A stretch of DNA of 64,000 nucleotides, taken from positions 19,532,865 to 19,596,864 of the forward strand of contig OX438750.1 of the NCBI GenBank assembly GCA_949316235.1, given 5' to 3'. Positions within the stretch are counted from its first letter, which is position 1; each line of letters starts with the position of its first letter. This DNA is from Oegoconia quadripuncta (Eukaryota > Arthropoda > Insecta > Lepidoptera > Autostichidae). This document shows positions 1 to 12,500 of this stretch, piece by piece. The notes under the pieces were generated by a model. The model did not search any database. It was not told the DNA's origin and saw only the letters and a program-made list of their open reading frames with translations. The translations under genes were made by a program, and so were the position numbers.

Positions 1-1697
1 TCATTTCAATACACTTATCGCTCTTATAATTAAATGTACTAGTAGTGCAGAAGCTATTAAGAAGTTGGATGGCGATTCTACGAGCGCATCGATCATCCGC
101 CGCTCTGTTGGTAAAATGAATTTAACCGACCTGTCTCTTCGGTGTCGTAAAAGACGACTAACTCCCGAATGCTCAAACACTACAATTGTACTACACACAA
201 ATATTCATGCCATTGATATTCAAAGCGATGGAATGATATTTAGGGAAATTTGAAAGTCAAGAAAAGTTTGGAATCTTACACCAATATTATTAGACTCACG
301 TTTTAACGGCGAGGTCACGTGTGAATTTTTGTATACTTCATAATTTAATCTCCGAAAATTGGCAAAACAACCGAATTCAGTAAGTTTCCATTCTCTATCT
401 CCAGAATGGATCATCTGATCTTAACCAAATTTATATGAGAACACTAGGTAAATTCTATCAAATAAAATAAACATTAAAATCGGTTAACAATTGACGAAGA
501 TATATTGCGTTACAAACATACAAAAAATTCAGTCGAATTGAAAATCTCCTCCTTTTTATAAAATCGGTTAAAAAGGTGAAGCCTTGGATGTTTGCATCAA
601 GCATTAAACTGATAATATTTGTAAAAATCGAGCGCTTGTTTGGAGTGACGTCACGGGTGTTATAATCTATGTAATTAGAGCTAGAATGCTACTTTGTGAC
701 ACATATGATACCATATACAGACGCTTTTTACTTAATTTACTGAATATAGTATCTACTATATTCAGTAAACTAGTTATCTAACTTACATGCAAATTGTCGC
801 AGTGGGTTTAGATATTTCTGAATAACAGCTTCGGCGTTCATATTATCTAGAGAACATTAATAATTCCATTAATTTTCATTTTAACTCATTACAAAAATCG
901 GTGATGCACTAGTGTTCAAAACATACCTTCGTAAATAAACCCATTGCTTCCATGAAATAGAGTTTGTAGGAAAATGTGTAACAAAACGAAAAACATCACG
1001 CTACCTACCTAATTTCTTTGAAAATCACATTCTTTATCACAGACTGCAACACAACAACGTGTTTTATTTATTCAAATACGTTCAATATAAAACAAATTTA
1101 ATATCAAATAACAAAAGCTGTAAAAATCGATATAAATAGGGGGACATAAAAACTGTCTACCTATTGATTCTAACAAAAACATAAATTGAGCAGTAAATGC
1201 AATTTAAGCGATAGATAATTTACAAATCGGAGGCTGCAGGATCGATTCCTAGCAGGAGTGCATATTTAGCACTCCGTTTTGGTTGGTAGTAGGACATTTA
1301 ACTATAACCATCTTAACTAAGTCTGCTTCCACTGAGTAATGTCGATATCATTGTTTGAAATAAATAGGCAGTCGTTGTGGATGGGTTAGCATGCTTATAA
1401 TTTCGGCCTCATCTTCACTTAACACCATATGCGATTGAAGTTTGACGCTGACTCGCTAGTGAAAGACTACATTTAATTCCCATTATCTAAGTTGGTTTTG
1501 GCCTTCTTAAAGATATTTTATAAGATATCACAAAATCACATTAGAAAACATTAATTGTAATAATAAAATATATTTGACTAAAAATACGTTGTTTGCATAA
1601 TTTATATGAAATATTTCTTCAACACGCTTTTGTTCAGCAGTGGACGTCTTTCGGCGGATTCCTTTCCAAGTATAGACACAGATCTCCTTAATCTGAG
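1..1697. other. AT-rich stretch, mostly unassigned
   Basis: No convincing gene. Bases 137-165 match a block (TGTCGTAAAAGACGACTAA) that recurs in the window as part of a LINE-like relic. Bases 572-630 resemble repeat family Rep1. A perfect 14-bp hairpin lies at 736-769. A diverged SINE-A lies at 1205-1445. Confidence 0.4.
1205..1445 (+). mobile_element. SINE-A relic, diverged
   Basis: Shares, in order, the B-box-like stretch (GGATCGATTCCTAGCAGG), the block CTCCGTTTTGGTTGGTAGTAGG, TAAGTCTGC, and the 3' block CCTCATCTTCACTTAACACC with intact copies elsewhere. The A box is lost. Confidence 0.55.
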
Positions 1698-2096
1698 TAA
1701 CTTATATACCGGATGAGATTTTTAACATAAGAAAAAAAATAGGGCATATTAGGTAAGTGAAATTAAAGTTATTGGCATAGGTAGTTTTTTTTTCAAAATT
1801 ATCATCGACCCGAAGATGCCGGAGATTGATATGCGACTGGCGGGATTCCTAGAGTTCCTATCATGCGAATTTTAAATGGAACTCAAATTTTTGCTGCATG
1901 TTTTTTTAATTTAGTGATGTAATTATGTGCAATAGGCTACAAACGCGGCCGTCAATTGCCACAACGTTTTATTATATTTTATGGTTTTGAAGAAAAAAGA
2001 AATAAACTACCTGTGCCAATACCTTCTATTTCACTTACCTAATATGCCCTATTATTTTCTTTCGGTAAATAAACTCGTCCGGTATAAGTTCACTAC
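1698..2096. mobile_element. MITE-like element with about 90-bp terminal inverted repeats
   Basis: The left arm (about 1698-1790) and right arm (about 2007-2096) are inverted copies, sharing AGGGCATATTAGGTAAGTGA and, further out, TATACCGGA-GAG. The 215-bp core has no coding capacity. A third partial arm occurs near 2290-2320. Target duplication and superfamily are unclear. Confidence 0.55.
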
Positions 2097-3259
2097 AGGA
2101 CGTGAAGCCTCTCCCATGGTGGAATTTATATCGGTTTGCATTTAAAGATTTGCCCTAATCGCCACGCTGCTGCGCAGGAGGGTTGGCGATCAGAGAATTT
2201 TAAGAGCCGCGACCAATGACGCTGCTGCCCATAACTGGTGTATATATAACATTAACTTACTTGAATGAAACTCCTCTAATGACATTCCATTGGATAAAAA
2301 CTCATCCGGTATAATATTGTTTATATTTGTTTACCTGTAGCTATTTTTTCAGAATTTTCAACGGCGAAAATTCGTTTATCCCAAGCATTTTTGGCGGCGT
2401 ACTACTGGCATGTCTGTGCGATGACGACGCCGAACACTTGTCTCTATCAGAAATACGTCGAATATAATAGTTGATCCCTAAGATTTTTAGTTAGTGGGTG
2501 GTGTCTCGCTCCTGTCATGCTTGCTGCTTGTATGCTTCTTATCGGAAATTTTACGACATTTTCAACAAAAAAAAAAACGTCCCATCAATGTATTTTATTT
2601 TCATTACCAAAAAATAACAATCTTGTACTCAATTTTGATAAATAACTGCTACAATTATACCTGCCATAGGCCTGCTTCCTCCAGGCATGTGTAGAAGAAG
2701 AAAATGAAAAATGATTTTTTGTACACCATATAAAAAAATTACAGATAAACAATTTATACAGATGTTCAAAAGCCGTCTTATCACTCGTAGCGATGTCTTC
2801 CAGACAACCGAATAAGGAAGCTTGAAACGACACTACTGCTGCGTAGCGTAAAGCCAGACTACAAACGAAAAATATATTTTATTTTTTGTATTTATGCTTG
2901 TAATTTATGAAACACATTTTTTATGCACAACGGGTTAGCCTCACCTAACCTCAATCACACATGATGTGATGATTGCGGTCAAGTGACCTGATGATTTATA
3001 CACCGTGTTGGACATTACAAATTATATTCCTACATAAGATTCCAATTAAAACAAATAATAAAATACACTATAATTATCAAACCAATTTAAATAAAATAAT
3101 GCTATCATTATATTCAACTTTGCACAAGTAAAAATAAATAAAATTACTAAAATTACTAATTGTCAAATTATTTTTAAGTTGAGAAACCAAGTTAATTCTG
3201 CATCCCAAAAATTGTGTTTTAAATTTTGCTTAGTACGCACTCCAACTCAAGGTGCAAAT
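2097..3259. other. Non-coding stretch downstream of the repeat-protein gene
   Basis: Apart from the LINE tail at 2700-2822 and a SINE-A 3' end at 2925-2985 (minus), I see only AT-rich sequence. It probably includes the 3' UTR of the gene ending at 3260. Confidence 0.35.
2700..2822 (-). repeat. LINE 3' tail relic
   Basis: The minus strand reads TCTGGAAGACATCGCTACGA then GTGATAAGACGGC, a short hairpin followed by a T-rich tail. I know this kind of block as a 3' end of insect LINEs. Related blocks (GGCTGGAAGAGATCTCTCTT) lie at 25972 and 51052. Confidence 0.4.
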
Positions 3260-3531
3260 TCATCTATCAATTTTCCATCTTTGTTGGAAGACTTCTCCTA
3301 TTCGCCACGTCTCGTCGGCATGGGTTAGTGATAGTGGATTTTCAGGTAAACCATTCATGCCAATGATGCTGGTACCATTAATCACTACTTGCCCATAAAA
3401 ATTCTTGGTTATCGAATAAAAAGATATTAATATCTGCAATTCGTGTATTTTTGTTTCATATAGGTAGTAACCACATCTTGTGTTCATATTTCGATAGCAA
3501 GAACTGGTTTTCATTGTCACACCTCTAGGGC
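3260..3531 (-). CDS. Exon 7 of the repeat-protein gene: Cys pair and C-terminus
   Basis: Starts after acceptor TTTTCAG in phase 1 and stays open for 90 codons to TGA, giving residues 252-341. It contains a Cys pair (SSCYRNMNTRCGYYLY), a hydrophobic/aromatic middle, and the end ETWRIGEVFQQRWKIDR. There is no transmembrane segment. A minus-strand AATAAA lies about 380 bp downstream near 2880, with none closer seen. Confidence 0.6.
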
Positions 3532-6500
3532 CTGAAAATTTTAAAAAAGATAAATATTTAAGGCAACCACCTCAGTAGCTTAATATAAACAACATAGGGG
3601 CTACAAAATTGAGGTCGTGGGTTTGACTCCAATTTTTAAACGCCCACTTTGCTGATACCCCTAAATAATGCGGAGGTTTCAGGTGAATAAAAAAGGCAAT
3701 CTAATGACCACTTTTTTGAAAGTAGAAACATTTAATAATATAACCAATGAGTTTAAATATTTAACATCTATGACTCGGAATTAAATGTTCGTATTCATCA
3801 CACAAACATTTACCTTTCGCAGAATTCGAACCCGCAACTGTTGGTTTCGCTGACAGAGTCACTATCCGCGACACCAATCGGTCGTCAATTTAAATGTTTC
3901 CTATTTAATTAAAAGGATGACCAAACATTAATAATTGTTGGAGGATGATTAAAATGAATATTACATATTTCTTACTTGCAGAACATGACGATCATTTATG
4001 ACATGTAATCAGAATCGTCTGAAAATTAAAAAATCAAATTTAACTCATTCGATTCAGATATAAAGTGCAAAGTAACCACGAAGCATTTAATTGTTTTTTT
4101 TTTTTAATTTTCCTGGTTCCGGTCAAACAAAGTTCAGTCTATCTTAGTTTGGAACCATATAGTTTTTGACATACTCGTATGATCAAAAATGTGAATGAAA
4201 AAGCCTTATCAACGAACTTTACAAAATTGCTGGTTACAAACATTACAGTTTAAAAAATAACCCCAAAAAAATTGTGCTGCAGTTCGCAAAATATGAACTT
4301 TATCGCATCTCGTATTAGGATCTCAATACAATGCTGTATTTATATTAAATTATTAAAGCATATAATTTTTTCAAATAGATTACTTTAAGGACATGACTCT
4401 CAGCGCGCGAGTTAGACAAACACTTGTCCAGTTTTTATATAGCTATTGTACATTTGAACAGGACAAATCGATTGACACCCCATTTATTAAAATCGGTAAA
4501 ACAGCAGCGACGCTGCAATTAAATGTCCGTATTAACTTATGCTGTTATCTTTGACCTATTAAAATCATACCATGCTTTTGCTTCGACAAAGTCAGGTGAA
4601 TATTATTCTTTTTAGATTCGTGGTCAAAACCTAAGTAGGTATCTGCTACATGATTCTTTGCTTGTTGAATATTAAATACCTCTATTATCTATGTAATTTA
4701 TCTATACAAACTAAGTGTTTGATACTTAAAAATAATGATAATATTTGAACAATTTGAAGGTTTACCATATCAAAATAAGCAATCTTATGTATGTACAATA
4801 ACTATACTGTACGAAGCAATGCGGCAGTACGCGATGGTTACAATCTTACAAAAAATCGTTTGGTTATTAGTTTTGTTTTTTCGATGCCTAAAATGATTCA
4901 AAGTGATTATTTTGCATTATCTATAATGCATAATCTATATATATATATATATATATATATAATAAATATAATGCAATCTATAAGCCCAAGTTACTAATAC
5001 CCCTGTTGCAAGTAATTCTGGACTACACAGACTACCTGCAATTTGCTTTTCTTTCTTCATCATCTCCACCCGTAGACATCCCACTGCTGGGATATAGGCC
5101 TTCTCCCGTATACCGAGGGAGTATGGGCCATAATAGTCCACCACGCAGTGCCTGTTGGGGACTTTACATGGCTTTGAATTTTTATTTCTCAGGCATGCAG
5201 TTTTCATCACGAAGTTTATTGGCTGATAAATGTATACCAACAGTGATTACCTTCTCTAAGAAGAGCTATAATGTCTTCAAAGCCACCACGTAAAACATTT
5301 TCCTTGTAACCGCGATGCATTCTTAATGAGGTTTCCATAGGTTGTTCGTAATTATCGCGGCCAACCTCATCATAGTTTTCGTGTGAATTTTCACCTTTAA
5401 AATAGATAGATGCAGAAGATTATAATAATGTTTCCAATACGTATGCATTACTTTTCTTTAAATATTACAAGTTACTAATAATCGTTATTTTGTATTAAAT
5501 ATGTATACATATACAGGGCGTCCCAAAGTTATGGGACATGAAGGGGAAGTACCTTAAATATTGTAGATAGTGAATTTTGCTCAAAGAAGACTTTATGTTA
5601 TTTTTAAAAGTTAGTAATTCTGCATTCATAGATTTTCTAAAAATTACTTGCTTCGGCTGGGAATCGAACCGACTTAAATGTGAAAAAAAAAACACCCTAC
5701 TTTTATGATGCCAATCGAAAGAATAGCTAAAAAATAATAACTCTGCCTAAGTAACATAGTATTTTAAAAGAAAGGAACAACATAAAATGATTGAGTCAAA
5801 TTTCAAGAAAGTTATTTATTGCCGACGACGTTCGAAAAGTAGCGATATTATCATTCCAAAGATAGCATTGATTATTCGTAAATAAGTTGCAAACAGAATT
5901 GTGCCATATCACATCGAGTGTTCACCATAAAATGATTAGAAAATCAACAGGCAGCGGGCTCATTAAAAGATTGGCGATTTGCGTAAGACAAGAGGGATCA
6001 CATTTTGAGCATTTAATTAATTAATTTACAAAAAAATACCTACTTAATTGACTACGGCAGTTTCATGTATGTTTTTTATTTGATTAAAATGATTAATTTC
6101 ACGTTGTTCCTTTCTTTTAAAATACTATGTTACTTAGGCAGAGTTATTATTTTTTAGCTATTCTTTCGATTGGCATCATAAAAGTAGGGTGTTTTTTTTT
6201 TCACATTTGAGTCGGTTCGATTCCCAGCCGAAGCAAATAATTTTTAGAAAATCTATGAATGCAGAATTACTAACTTTTAAAAATAACATAAAGTCTTCTT
6301 TGAGCAAAATTCACTATCTACAATATTTAAGGTACTTCCCCTTCATGTCCCATAACTTTGGGACGCCCTGTATATATATAAGTAAAGTATACTCCGATAA
6401 TGGAACAAATATCTTTACTTTACTGCTAATGAAAGGATTTTGTGGAGTTTCATCACGCCAGCTGCTCCCTTCATGGGTGAATGATTGGAAAGGCTCGTTC

Positions 6501-9500
6501 GGAGCGTCAAGACGAGTTATAAGTCGTTATTTTTTTTTTATTTAAGATGTATGTAGCTCTCGTGTTATTTTCATACGAGTATTTCCGTGCTTCAAAGAAA
6601 AGGAGGCTGTGTTCAGAATTACCTACGATAGGCTATTGGATATGATGTGACTGTAGTGGAGTAGTATAAATATGTAGCTATTATAATCTTATAGTAATAT
6701 AAATCGTAAATATAATTATATAAATTAGCATATAACTTGTAAAAAGAAAAACAAATTCAAAATATTAATGAAAAAAGAGAGAGAAAGCATACGCACATAA
6801 CATTATGAATAATTTACATATAATAAAATATATAATATAATTTGATATAAATTAAAAATAAAATATAAATAAAAACATTGAACTTCCAGCACGGTAAATA
6901 GAGTAAGTAAGTAAGCAAATAAGTAAATAAATAATGAGCAATACGATCGATAAAGTAATAAGATCACGGACAATCTGTGGTGTAAACAAAAAAATGTGTT
7001 ACTATTATATTTGAAGAAATTTTTACCCATAACTCTTTGAAGATCTTCAAGATGCGCAGGTTGCAGTGCTTCTTCTAAAATTTTTTCTGTATTAATTAAT
7101 GAAAGAGAAAGATGAGAAAAGGAAATTATAGATAACTTTAAACTATCTTCCAACTATAATTATACCTTCATTACATGGGTTTGCAGTAGTCGTCACAACG
7201 AAGCCTAGAACAATACAGTTTTTTTTATAAACTATATCTATTTGATTTACATACATGTTACGGAAAACAGATTATGTTACCTGAATTAAAAATCTTAGCT
7301 TCAAATTCTGCGAAAGCTTTGTTTAAATCGTCTAAATAAACTGGTCTCCTTTCTGATTCAGTAGTTGTTTCTTGAAATTAAACAATGAGTTATGTAGGCT
7401 TTTCAATAGTAATGGACAAATTAACAGTCTAATGGGACAAGCATGAATCGTTGTCAAAAACTGAAGCGATAATAATGAAATATAGTTAGATTCCATACAT
7501 TGGTAATATGATAATAAATGGCGCTATCCATTATAAAATAAGCAATAGGTACTGACAATTTGACTGGTTTTATTTACATTACCTGCGCCATATTTTTTGG
7601 CCAAATCATCCATTGCTTTTTTTAAGTCTTCCATTGTTATGGGTTTCTTTCCATCACCAGTTCTTTCCGCAAAAGCCTTTCTCAAGTCGTTCATATTTAA
7701 TGGTGTCTTTTGAGACAGCTGTCTCCTTAAGATATTTTTCCCTTTGTTCAGATTAAGTGCCTTTTTCGATATTCCACACGTAGCTTCAACGAGATGATTT
7801 TAATTAGTATGTTGTGTCAGTTAGATTGTAGACACTAAACATTTTATTATAGATAATTATCTAATTTGGCTCTATCATTTTATTTAATTGGTAACAAATC
7901 TGTTTTCTGTCAGTCTTTCCTCTCTGCAGGACATAGAGACGAGTTGTTTTTATAATTGTATACAATTTGGTGAGTTGTAACGCAGCTTCCGCCATATAAC
8001 TTTACAACTATAACATCACATGGCGACTACGGAGGTCGAGGCAAATTTAGTCCAGTTCATTATGATAATATAAAAGTAAGTATAACATCGCCTTATAAGT
8101 GAATATCGCATGGATCCGTGACTAATAAGCAAAGTCGCAGGTTCGATTTGCAGCGGATATTGGTACAGTCTGATACAGATAAACCTTTGCAGTCCTGCTT
8201 AATGCAAATCAAGTTTTCTCAGAAATCATAATTACTTTCTGTTAGTAATTCATGTTTATTATTGCACTCAGTAATTGCTGTAAGTAAATAAACAATTATC
8301 GAAAAACGTTTATGACTTTCTGAGAAAACTTAATTTATACAGGCCAATAAGGGTTTATGTGATTCAGACTGTACCTGCTTATATTTTATTTTGTAGCTAC
8401 CACCACCTTCCATCACGTAACAATATTCACAGCACCAGTGTGCTCCATCTGTTTGAGATAACATAGTCAGTCTCCCAAATAATAATAAATAAATATTTGG
8501 GGTATTTACACCAATCGTCTAGTCCCAAACTAAGCAAAACTTGTACTATGGATACTAGATAACGGATAAACATACATAAATATTTATATAAAATTCCATG
8601 ACTCGGGAATAAATGTTCGTAATCATCATACAAATATTTACTCCTCGCGGGATTTGAGCCCGCAACCGTTAGTTTCGCTGACAGGGTCACTATCCACTAC
8701 ACCAATCGGTCGTCAAAATTGTTGAGATTTCTATCGTCGGTCATCTTCACTTAACATTGTAATTGAGATGTAATACACAAAATTATAAGCATTCGTGGCG
8801 CAGTCCCATTCACTATTCCTTTGCGATTAGGATTACGTCCTTGGATGGGTGACCACTAGTGGCATTTTAATACGAGTGTTTCCGTGCTTCGGAGGGCATG
8901 TTAAATAGTCGGTCCCGGTTGTTCAATTGAAGACACTCGTTAAGCCAGTCGGTGGCCTACAGGAGCGGCTTAAAAACACTGACTGACTCAGTGCACAGTC
9001 AGCAACAGCCACTAGTCTGACTCAAATCCGGCAATCCGCACTGGACCCGCCTGGTGGATACCCTCTCCCAGTGAAAGGAGGTTGTGCTCCAACAGTGGGG
9101 ATGTGTAATGCTATTGATGATAATACAAAATTATCCATCTGATTGGAGCTATGCAATATAGGCTAACAGTTGCCGTGAGGGGAAGATGGTTAAATAGTGG
9201 AAATATGTAATGCGAAGTAGAGAAATGTAATGGTCCATTTAAGACATAAATACTTAAATTTTTAAAGAAGACGGTAGGAAGAAAGAAGGAAGATATCAGA
9301 CCTTGCTTTTTCTTTGTATTTGCTCGTGCTCCAGATTTAGCTCCTGTAATACGGAATTAACGTAATACCGAATTTAAAATGATACCCACTCTAGTTTGTG
9401 AAATTTACTGTTATACTTTCTGTTATATAACGAAGCTTTTAAAAGAAATCCTATATAGGGTCAATGTGAATCTACTGCGGTCAAGTGTTCGACCTTCGAC

Positions 9501-12500
9501 CACATCGTCGGTATATCCATCGGTTGATATTTTGGTCAAACGCGCATTCCGTATATCATAAAAAAACTTCTAAACCATTTTGAGATCATAATGACATCGT
9601 CAAGGTTTGGAATTTTCACTCACATAATTACGGGAAAAGAAAGTCGTGGGATGTTGAATATCGAATAAAAATCAATCATAACAATTAATTAGTTATAAAC
9701 CCAAAATACCAGACTGTATATAAAAAATAAAGTAAAAAGATTATTATTACTTATATATATATCCAACCAATCGCTAGAATGCTCGGGACTAAGACGAATC
9801 TAACGAGTGCAGGGTACACTTCAAAATCGGTCAAGCTGTTTACATACAGGCGGTAACATAGACATATAATAATAATAATAATAAATATCCTTAGACATAC
9901 ACACAGCACCATCTAATTCCACAGTAAGCAACTATAGGCTTGTGTTGTGGATACCAGATGGCTGATATACTACATAAATACATATTATAAATGAAAACAT
10001 CATCACACAAACGTATGCCCCTAGCTGGATTCGAACCCGCAAACTTTTGGTATAGTGGTCAGAGTTGCTAACCACTACACCAAACAGGTCGTCATATGTA
10101 TATACATACATTATCCTCCTTTATAAATTTGGATTGCTTAGCAGTATACTTACAGTACGTGCATTCTGACACTTAGCTACTTATGTACAGCATTTTCTGG
10201 TTCGATTAATTTCGAAAGTGTAAAATACTTCCCTAGGTTCCCCAGGGAGTTGGGATATTTCTTTTATCGACAACCGACTAGTGTCTTTCTTCAAACACAT
10301 CTGATGTTATGTGAAGATGAGGTCGAAGGTGGAAGCGCGCTCATATTAATTCACAATACCCAAATCTCTAGTCTTTATACCAATTATCCAACTTGTCCGA
10401 TTTCGCTGTATACACATGATTGCTCGAACGCATTTGTTTTCATATGAATGTTAGGCACACGTGTAAATCCGATAATTATCAAGTTCCCGAGCTATGGGCA
10501 TGGATTTTAAATCTACAGATACTATTTATAAATCACTAATATACATTGCAGCTACGATGTAATATTGTACCCGAGATATCGGGACTCCAAAGAAACTAAT
10601 GTAATTTAAATATTAACATTGGTACAATGCGATAAAGATTATTTATTGATTTACGTACTTGGTACAATTCTTTTTTTTAATTTTTTCTTAGATTTTTGAA
10701 TACTTTGGTTGCTACGGCGTACCCTCGATATATTCTGAAGTCTCTGCACGTTTAGGTTGTAATCCGGGTCCATCAATCTTCGCTGTGGTAAAACTGTTAA
10801 TAATGTTGGTTTTAATAACATAATATTTGTGAAAATAATTTATTATTTGTGCTAAAATAATTTATTATTTATAAAAGGAAATAAAATGTAAAATAGCTAT
10901 GTATAATAATTATTCCGTACATAATTAATGATCCAACTTATATATAAACATTGACGACAGATGTCGCGCTTAACAGAGACCTCGGGTGACTACATTACTG
11001 GCAGCAGCACTTGTAACCGGTTTCGAAAATACCGGTAAATAACATTTTATACCGATTTTAGAAATGGTTGCGTTCGGAGCGCTACCGAAATGTGGGCGCT
11101 ACCTAAAGCCTTAATAAACCGGTTTAATCCAGACAGACAGGGCACGCGTCGGTGTCGTTTGAAGTTTGTAGTGATACGGTAAGAGCGCAATGAAAACCAC
11201 TAAAAACCGCTTAATTAATTCAAAACCTATTTGATTTCGCTCTTTAAGAAAACCGGTTTTAAGTTTAAGGTAGAGCCAAAACTAACTAAATAACACTCCT
11301 TAATAAAAAAAAAATACACTAAAAAAGCCCTGACTATCTTTGCCATTCAACGGGGTAATGCTGCGAGTCTTTTTGGGCTCACGGCATGGACCTCGGACAC
11401 GTTTTCTACCTTTTATAGTTATAGAGATTAAAGGGCGTGTTCGGGTCTGTTATCGTGTCCTATTTTGTTATAGTTTTCAAAAGGTTTTTCTGTTTTTAAT
11501 TTTGAGAGCTTAGATAGCGTCTCCTTAATTAAACCTAGGTATAAATTGGAAATAACTATAAATTGTAAATATAGAAAACCCTGAGGAAACAAATGGTTAC
11601 CTATATCATCCAGATATACCATGTGTTAAAAGATCAACATCTTCAAAATGGCTTAACCGATTTAAAAGCGCAAGATTTGGGTGCGGCTTTTTTATATTAA
11701 AAACTAAACGACCGGTTCTTGTCCATGTTTGATTGAAGTCGGTTAAGCCGTTTCGAGAATATTTAGCTTTTAACACAGGTTTGGTTTATCTGGATGATAA
11801 TAATCATTTGTTTCCTCGAGAGTTTTCCAAATGTTATTTTTTTTTTTGTGTTTATATTTTTCTTTGTACAATATAGCGTTTACAAATAAACGAATGTCAT
11901 TCCAGTCTGTCTTTTCTACTTAGTTATTTCACAATCATACTTAAATATTGTTTACTTCGTTTATAACGGCTTATTGGTTTAGCGACCGTCAATATTGCAG
12001 TATCCACTGCTCTGCTGGATATCTGTTCGGGCACTGTAATTTCCAAATTTTATACGTCATCATTTTGCACACTGATCAATCAAAGATGATAATTATTAAC
12101 CTCTACTATTCAATCACCATGTATAATAACAACTGCGTGTAAACAACTAATATGAACTAAAGATAACACTATAACAACGTTCATTTTTCTATCTCAACCC
12201 AAACCATGTTAAACATTTGAAATTTTCTCAACAACAACTTGTAAATAGCGAAATCGTGTGTGTTGTAGCTAAATATTAAATTTAATAAGTGTATCGATAA
12301 AGTTTATAGCTGAATGAAAATTATTGCGTTCGTGGATCTCGATAGTTGTCGTTATTCGAAGTAATGTTACTCTTATCGCCGCGTGCGCAGGCGACAATCG
12401 TGAGACTGCAGGGCACATGCTCTCATGTGTGACGGCGCTACAACTTGTTTTGTATTCGTTCTTACAGGAAATTGATATTTTTTTATATATACAATACTCA

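Noticed and set aside
4937..5240. 101-codon minus frame ending in a Tyr/Ile run
   Set aside because: It is built from a SINE-D relic and an (AT)n microsatellite.
5495..6545. Two long open frames starting MFFFSHLSRFDSQPKQ
   Set aside because: They are the same sequence in opposite arms of the fold-back element at 5514-6370, so they are repeat shadows and not two genes.
8843..8854. A true 5S rRNA gene
   Set aside because: Only the internal promoter region is similar. The 5' and 3' stems of 5S rRNA are absent and a SINE body follows.
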